Below, piece by piece: positions 57,693 to 64,000 of a stretch of DNA of 64,000 nucleotides; position 1 is the stretch's first letter, and each line of letters begins with the position of its first letter. The stretch comes from Magnaporthiopsis rhizophila. Lineage: Eukaryota > Ascomycota > Sordariomycetes > Magnaporthales > Magnaporthaceae. The position numbers and the translations under genes are program-made. The DNA lies in assembly GCA_003049465.1 (NCBI GenBank), contig PYSS01000037.1, positions 62,001-126,000 on the forward strand, in the 5' to 3' direction. The notes under the pieces were generated by a model that had not been told where the DNA came from, did no database searches, and saw only the letters and a list, made by a program, of their open reading frames with translations.

Positions 57693-60600
57693 ATGTCATC
57701 CTCCAAAGGGAGCACCAAGCGCTCCAAGTTCGCCGAGCTGCGGGCGCTACGCCAGTCGGGCAAGAAGACGTTTGATTCGTACGAGGTCGAAAAGGTCGAT
57801 TCACTCTACGAGGAAGTAGATGAGGACAGCTACAAGAAGCTCGTCCGGGAGCGGCTCAACCAAGATGACTTTGTCGTCGACGACAACGGCGAGGGGTACG
57901 CCGACGACGGTCGTGAGGACTGGGACCGTGTCCCCGTCTATGACGACAGTGAGAGCGACGGGGCAGCACCCCGCAAATCCGGCAAGTCTGGTAGGCCTTG
58001 CCCCTTGCTGCACCGGCCATCCGGCGTCTAGCCCCGCGCCGGCTTGCCCCTGACGCCGCTCGCGGTTGCGTAAGGATATTGACGATAACGCTAGCAGCAA
58101 CGGGAAAGCGCGCTCGAGACGAGGACAGGGCCAAGCGGGATGCGAACGACCGAGACATATCAGAATACTTCGCTAAGGGCGCTCCCAGAGCGCAGCAGAA
58201 GCCAAAGGTACAGGCATGATGTGTGCTCCCATACCGCCCGGCCGGTTGTGATTGTAGCCGACTAACGTAACACCGGGAGTCTGTTATAGGCCGTCAAGAC
58301 GGAGGACGACGACAAGTTCCTGGCGGACCTTCTCGGTGAGGTAGATAGTAACGCTCGCTTCCCTACACACAAGAGCGCCGCCGCGAAGCCGGCGGAGCGT
58401 CGCAAGGGCCGCCCTCTCTCCCCAGGCCCTGGCGCACGCCAGCCTCTGCCCAAGAAGGTGAAGACAAGCGATACCCGTCGTGCATTACCGCCCCGAGCGG
58501 CCGATAATGCATCACTCTCAGACGACGAAGGTTTCGTTCCAGCACCTTCCAGTCCCAGCAGTCCTGGGCCTGCGCGACCCGCATTCGACGACGATGTGCT
58601 CATGAGCGATCCCGTCCCCTCGTCGCCGGCATTCAAGGCGGCGGAACGGAAATCTATGCCCAAAGAACGCGCGGAGAGCGAAAACCACGGTCTAATTAAG
58701 AAGGAGGCAGTGGATGACGATGACGAGGATGCAATGGAGGTTTCCCACGCGGGTGCCGTGGCCTCTTCTAGCGTGAATCTGGCGGCATCAAAGCCGGTGA
58801 AGAAAGTGCTCAAGCCACCAGTTCCGGAACCATCGGTGGTTGAGTCCAAGGTTGAGAAGGGCGGGAGCACGACGGAGGACATAGATGCTTCGTCATGGAC
58901 GCAGATCACGCAGGGCCTCAACGTTGTCAGCTCGCCGGCCGAGGGTGTCCCGGCGGGTAAGATGGACTCGACTGACGCGGTCGAGGAGGACGGGAGTCTC
59001 CGTATGTTCTGGCTGGACTACGCCGAGGTTGCCGGCAGCCTCTGCCTGTTCGGCAAGGTGCTCAACAAGAAGAGCAAGACCTACACCAGCTGTTTCGTCA
59101 AGGTCGACAACATCTTGAGGAAGTTGTACTTCCTCCCGCGGCAGTTCCGGGTACGGGGAGGAGAGGAGCATGAGGATGAACCGGTTGGGATGCAGGATGT
59201 GTACGGAGAGGTGGATGAGCTCATGACCAACATGGGCGTGGACATGCACAAGATCAAGGCATGCTCGCGCAAGTACGCGTTCGAGCTGCCCGACGTTCCG
59301 CACGAGGGCCAGTACCTGAAGCTTTTCTACCCATACACCAAGCCGCAGCTGGATGGCGACCGGGCTGGCGAGACGTACTCGCGGGTATTTGGCACCAACA
59401 CGTCGCTGTTCGAGCAGTTCGTGCTGTGGAAGAACATCATGGGCCCGTGCTGGCTCAAGATTAAGGACGCCAGCTTTGGAGCGGTGCGCAACGCGTCGCA
59501 CTGTCGGCTCGAGGTACTCGCGGAGCACCCGGCTATGATCTCAACTCTAAGCGAGGCCGAGGCGCCGGAGCCGCCACCGCTGACAGTGATGAGCGTGGCG
59601 TTGCGCACCAAGTTCAACGCTAAGGAGAACAAGCAGGAGGTTCTGGCCATCAGCGGACGAGTGTACGAGAAGGTGTCCCTCGCGGAGACGGCGCCGGCGG
59701 ATAAGCTGGCGTGCCGGACATTCACCGGCATACGGCCAGCCGACGGTCAGGCATTCCCGATGGGTTTCGAGGCTTTGGCCAAGGATAGGAAGCGGACCAA
59801 GGGTGTGGCGGTCAAGACGACGCGGAATGAGTTGGATCTGCTCTCATACTTCCTGGCTCAGGTAGATATAGCAGATCCAGACGTGGTGGTGGGCCACCAG
59901 CTCGAGGGTGCCGACTACAGCGTGCTGCTGAGCCGGCTGTACGACAAAAAGGTGCACCAGTGGTCTCGTCTGGGGCGGCTGCGGCGGTCGCAGTGGCCGG
60001 CGTCGATGGGGCGGACAGGCGGCAACGTGTTCGCAGAGCGGCAGGTCATGGCGGGGCGGCTGCTCTGCGACCTGGCCAACGACGCTGGCAAGTCGGTCAT
60101 GCCCAAGTGCCAGTCATGGGGGCTGACGGAGATGTGCAGCCTGTATCTGGCGGGGGCGGGCCAGCGGCGGCTCGACGTGGACAGCGAGGCGGCGCTCCGG
60201 ACATGGGCTGCAACGCGGGACGGGCTGGTGGACTACCTGGCGCACATGGAGGCCGACACGTACCTGATGGCGGCACTGGCGCTGCGCACGCAGATTCTGC
60301 CCCTGACCAAGGTGCTGACCAACTTGGCAGGCAACTCGTGGGCGCGCACGCTGACGGGCACGCGGGCAGAGCGCAATGAGTACATTCTGCTGCACGAGTT
60401 CTACCGCAACAAGTACATTTGCCCAGACAAGCCCGTGTTCCGCGGGCGCGAGGCGCGGGCGGTCAAGGAGGAAGACGAGGACGAAGCCAAGGCCGGCGGC
60501 GGCAAGAAGAAGGACAAGTACAAGGGAGGTCTCGTGTTCGAGCCCGAAAAGGGGCTGTACGACAAGTTCGTGCTCGTCATGGACTTCAACTCGCTGTATC

Positions 60601-62447
60601 CGTCCATCATCCAGGAGTTCAACATCTGCTTCACGACGGTAGACAGGTCGTCGCTGACGGCCAAGGACGAGGACGAGGTGCCCGAGGTGCCGTCGGCCAA
60701 GCTGGAGCAGGGTATTCTGCCGCGCCTGATCGCGACGCTGGTCAGCCGGCGGCGACAGGTCAAGGGGCTGATGAAGGACAAGACGGCGACGGCGGAGCAG
60801 CTGGCGACGTGGGACGTCAAGCAGCTGGCGCTCAAGCTGACGGCCAACTCGATGTACGGGTGTCTGGGCTTCGACAAGTCGCGCTTCTACGCGCGGCCGC
60901 TAGCGGTGCTCACGACGTACAAGGGCCGCGAGATTCTGCGCAGCACCAAGGAGCTGGCCGAGAGCAACGCGCTGCAGGTCATCTACGGCGACACTGACTC
61001 GGTCATGATCAACGCCAACGTCGACAGCTACGCGGCCGCGCGCCGCGTCGGCAACGACTTCAAGCGTGCCGTTAACGAGCGTTACCGCCTGCTGGAGATC
61101 GACATCGACAACATATTCCGCCGCATTCTGCTGCAGGCCAAGAAGAAGTACGCCGCCGTCAATCTGGTCGAGGTCGACGGCCGCCTGGTCGAGAAGATGG
61201 AGGTCAAGGGTCTGGACATGCGCCGCCGTGAGTACTGTGCCCTGTCCAAGGAGGTCTCGGCCCATATCCTGGACGAGATTTTGTCGGGTGACGAGACCGA
61301 GGCCTCGGTCGCCCGCATCCACGAGTACCTGCGCGACATCGCCGGCCGCATGCGCGCCGCCACCGTGCCTCCGCAAAAATATGTCATCTTCACCCAGCTG
61401 GGCAAGGCCCCGCGCGAGTACCCCAACGCCGACTCGATGCCCCAGGTCCAGGTCGCCCTGCGCGATCTGGCCCGTGGCAAAACGGTGCGCAAGGGCGACG
61501 TGATATCATACATCGTCACCACCGGCTCCGAGCCCGTGGCCAAGCGCGCCTACACCCCGACCGACGTGCTCAAGCCCGACTCGGGCCTGACCCCAGACGT
61601 CGACTGGTACATGGCCAAGCAGATCTTCCCTCCCGTCGAGCGTCTATGTGCCAACATCGTCGGCACCTCGACTGCCCAGCTCGCCGAGAACCTGGGTCTA
61701 GACCCGCGCCGCTATGCTGCCGGCCCCTCGTCCGCCAGCCAGGCGGCCGGGACCGCCGACGGCCTAGATATTCACCCGCTCGAGTCGCAGCTGCCCGACG
61801 AGGTTCGCTTTGGAAACTGTGCCCGTCTGCAGCTCCGATGCCGCGCCTGCAAGCTCGTCTCGACCTTTGAAGGCATCGGCGCCGCCGAAGACGAGCAGAA
61901 GCAACCGCAGGAGCAACCGGAGTCCAAGCCCGACGCCAGCAGCAGCAACATTATCAAGGTGACGGCCTCGGGTATGACCTGCGGGTCATGCGACGCCAAG
62001 CTTTCACCCATCTCGGTGGTGGCGCAGGTCGAGCGCGCGGTGCGGTCGGCGACGGCGCGCTACTACGAGGGCTGGCTGGTGTGCGACGACGCGTCGTGCG
62101 GCGCGCGCACTACCCAGATGAGCGTCTACGGCACCCGCTGCCTGGGTCCCAAGGGCCTTGCGCTTGACTGCCAGGGCCGCATGCGCTACGAGTTCGGCGA
62201 ACGCGACATCTACAACCAGCTCGTCTATCTGGGCAGCCTATTCGACGTCGACAAGGTCCGTGCCCGCGCCGACGCCGCCGCCACAAGCGAGCCAGCAAAG
62301 GAGAGCCTGCGTGTGCTTGCCGAGCACAACCGCGTCCGTTTCGCCACCGTCAAGGCCGTCGTGGACCGCTACCTGGACAAGTGTGGCCGCCAGTGGGTTG
62401 CCATGGACACCCTGTTTGCCAAGCTGGGCTTTACCGCCGTCGCATGA
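57693..62447 (+). CDS. POL1: DNA polymerase alpha catalytic subunit POL1
   Basis: Three exons: 57693-57990, 58098-58207 and 58290-62447, giving 1521 aa, normal for the family. The N-terminal 300 residues are disordered, apart from the helical KRSKFAELRALRQSGKKTFD start. The exonuclease-like domain lacks the catalytic acids, as usual for Pol alpha. Polymerase motif A, DFNSLYPSIIQEFNICFTTV, is at about 901; motif B, QLALKLTANSMYGCLGF, at about 985; motif C, YGDTDSVMI, at about 1035. The C-terminal zinc region holds CARLQLRCRACKL, GMTCGSCDAKL and further Cys pairs (VCDDASCGA, TRCLGP) to about 1470, for binding the B subunit. With primase it starts Okazaki fragments at the replication fork. The 4.2-kb last exon is intron-free. 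Confidence 0.97.
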
Positions 62448-64000
62448 TGGCACCGGTTTTGTAATTACTTTGTCTTCCTGTTCCCAGTCATGTATCGAGC
62501 CTTCTCTTGTTTCTAATCTCTTTATACTTGTTGTTTTGTCTCCTCTCGTTGCCAGAATGCCGGCGTTGTTGGTACCTCATTGCCGGTGGGATGGATATGA
62601 TATTATAGTATAGACGGCCGGGCAAGGGCAAGGACGTGAATTGGAGTAGTCGATCTGATAATGAGCTGTGTCACCTCATGCTTTCTCGGCTTGGACGCAG
62701 CTATGTATTCGAGTATCCATTCAGCGTTCAAGGCCAATAAAACCAAAGTGCCGCCTGTCCAACATTCTGCGCCGGCCACCACTAGTACTACCCACCGTGT
62801 CATCTGCATCTTGATATATCACAGGCCCACAAGCTCGCTCAGATCTGAAATGAGGATGGACAAGGGTAGATGGCAAAATAGGGACCATGGGACGAATGGA
62901 AAGCATCAAGAAATATGAACGCGAGGTTGTAGGACTCCTCGAAAGCGAGAATGACACCAGCAAGGGCCCGAATATTTTCCATGAAACTTATCATCCCAGC
63001 CATCATCATCCCTTTGTCTAAGCGCCATCCCGTCGTCTTCACCCGTCATAATCACCTGTCATACTTTGGTCCGTCCGTCCTCCCAGTTAGAGACAGGAAG
63101 AAGAAAAGAAAGGGCGCACAAAGAAGAGACGAGGCAAGAAAAAAAAAAAGAAAAAAAAAAGGGATCGAGGAAGATAATAAAAGGGGGGAAAAAGGGAAGA
63201 AACGACAAACGTCCAATGCCGGGACAAAAGGAAAAATGACGGCTGGAGTAGCAACTGGAGACGTCAAGGGAGAATCAAAACGAATACCAAGCATAAACAG
63301 GCAAAAAGCAGTCGAGAAGACGGAAGGGGAGGGAAAGGCCAAAACGGGGTGATAAGGAAAAGGAAAGAAAAAAAAATGGAAATGAAAAATGGAAAAAGAG
63401 AAATGAAAAGAGGTAAGAGAGAGCGCGGGATCCTTCCTTTACCTCCATTTCAAATCATGCCACCGTTGCCAGCCTCCCACGATTTCGAGTTCGTGATTGG
63501 TTATCGAGGAGCCCCTCGGCCGGCTGATTCTTCTTTAGGAAAGATAATAAACACAGATAGAATCGAAGACATGAGGGGTGAGAAGAATAAGGAAAACGGA
63601 ACCGCCACACCAAAAGGGTGTCTGGGCGGTTGATCTATGATGGTGGTGGATGGCGGATGGAATTGAACGTGATCAAAATCCGAGGTATCGTGAGGAAGAA
63701 AACGAGGAAATCTGGCGGGCGCTTTTGATAAACAAAGGACAGCAGCAACAACAAATAACACCGACACGTGATGATAGCTTCCTCTTTTTCGTTTTTTTTT
63801 TTTTCTTTTTCGTCTTTTTTCTCCCTTTCTCAGCGTCGTCTTCTCTTCTGTCTTTCTTCGAGAATGGTTCTGGGAAATCGCGCGGTTTTTTGTTCAATAC
63901 CCTGTAAATGCAAGCAACAAGCACGCCCCTTCTATGCACATGTGGCCGAGCACGGTAAAATGGGTGGCAGATGGAAGAGCGCGCCGCGGAAATGACACGG
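62448..64000. other. Intergenic region downstream of POL1
   Basis: About 1.55 kb with no supported gene. It includes the POL1 3' side (TTTGTCTTCCTGTTCCC around 62470) and long A/G tracts at 63090-63200 and 63350-63420, then a T-rich tract at 63788-63830. The tracts look like promoter DNA of a gene beyond the right edge or of an unrecognised transcript. Confidence 0.4.

Overview
The window is nuclear DNA of a filamentous ascomycete (Pezizomycotina, most likely Sordariomycetes). Genes carry short 55-140 nt GT-AG introns, often with CTAAC/CTGAC-like branch sites. Coding exons are GC-rich and intergenic DNA is full of CT/AG tracts and homopolymers. The gene families (DUF7702, DUF7137, DUF4112, Zn2Cys6 factor, SRP21, OAC1) are typical of this group. 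No species can be named from sequence alone. I found no transposon, tRNA, CRISPR-like array or secondary-metabolite cluster.

I support 21 protein genes, nearly all housekeeping, and rebuilt their exons by hand so that every junction keeps frame. From left to right they are: PTM1-type lung-7TM protein (minus, cut by the left edge); U-box cyclophilin (plus); Zn2Cys6 transcription factor (minus); DUF7702 membrane protein (plus, with a frame break); NDUFAF7-type mitochondrial methyltransferase (minus); CDK11-type kinase (plus); DUF7137 surface protein (minus); Nrd1-like two-RRM protein (plus); DCP2 (minus); DUF4112 protein (plus); mitochondrial PPR protein (plus); single-RRM protein (plus); YAK1 (minus); PUB1-like three-RRM protein (minus); Pro/Ala-rich protein of unknown function (plus); secreted GH5 glycosidase (minus); tandem-PH protein (minus); CTU2/NCS2 (plus); OAC1 (minus); SWD2 (plus); SRP21 (plus); RNR2 (minus); POL1 (plus).

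That list has 23 entries: 21 are complete on sequence evidence, one is cut by the window edge (PTM1) and one has a broken frame (DUF7702). Post-transcriptional control is well represented (DCP2, PUB1-like, Nrd1-like, RRM protein, PPR protein, CTU2), but the genes are interleaved with unrelated ones and this looks like chance.

The most coherent functional unit is at the right end. RNR2 (dNTP supply) and POL1 (replicative primase-polymerase) are divergently transcribed from one 839-bp region holding two ACGCGT (MCB-type) sites. A perfect 14-bp palindrome made of two further ACGCGT sites sits just inside an RNR2 intron. This suggests shared G1/S control. I found no new defence or mobile system; the other points worth checking are gene-structure oddities (a 10-nt micro-exon, a 3n stop-free intron, a frame break) and a recurrent noncoding TACCTAGGTA-type word.
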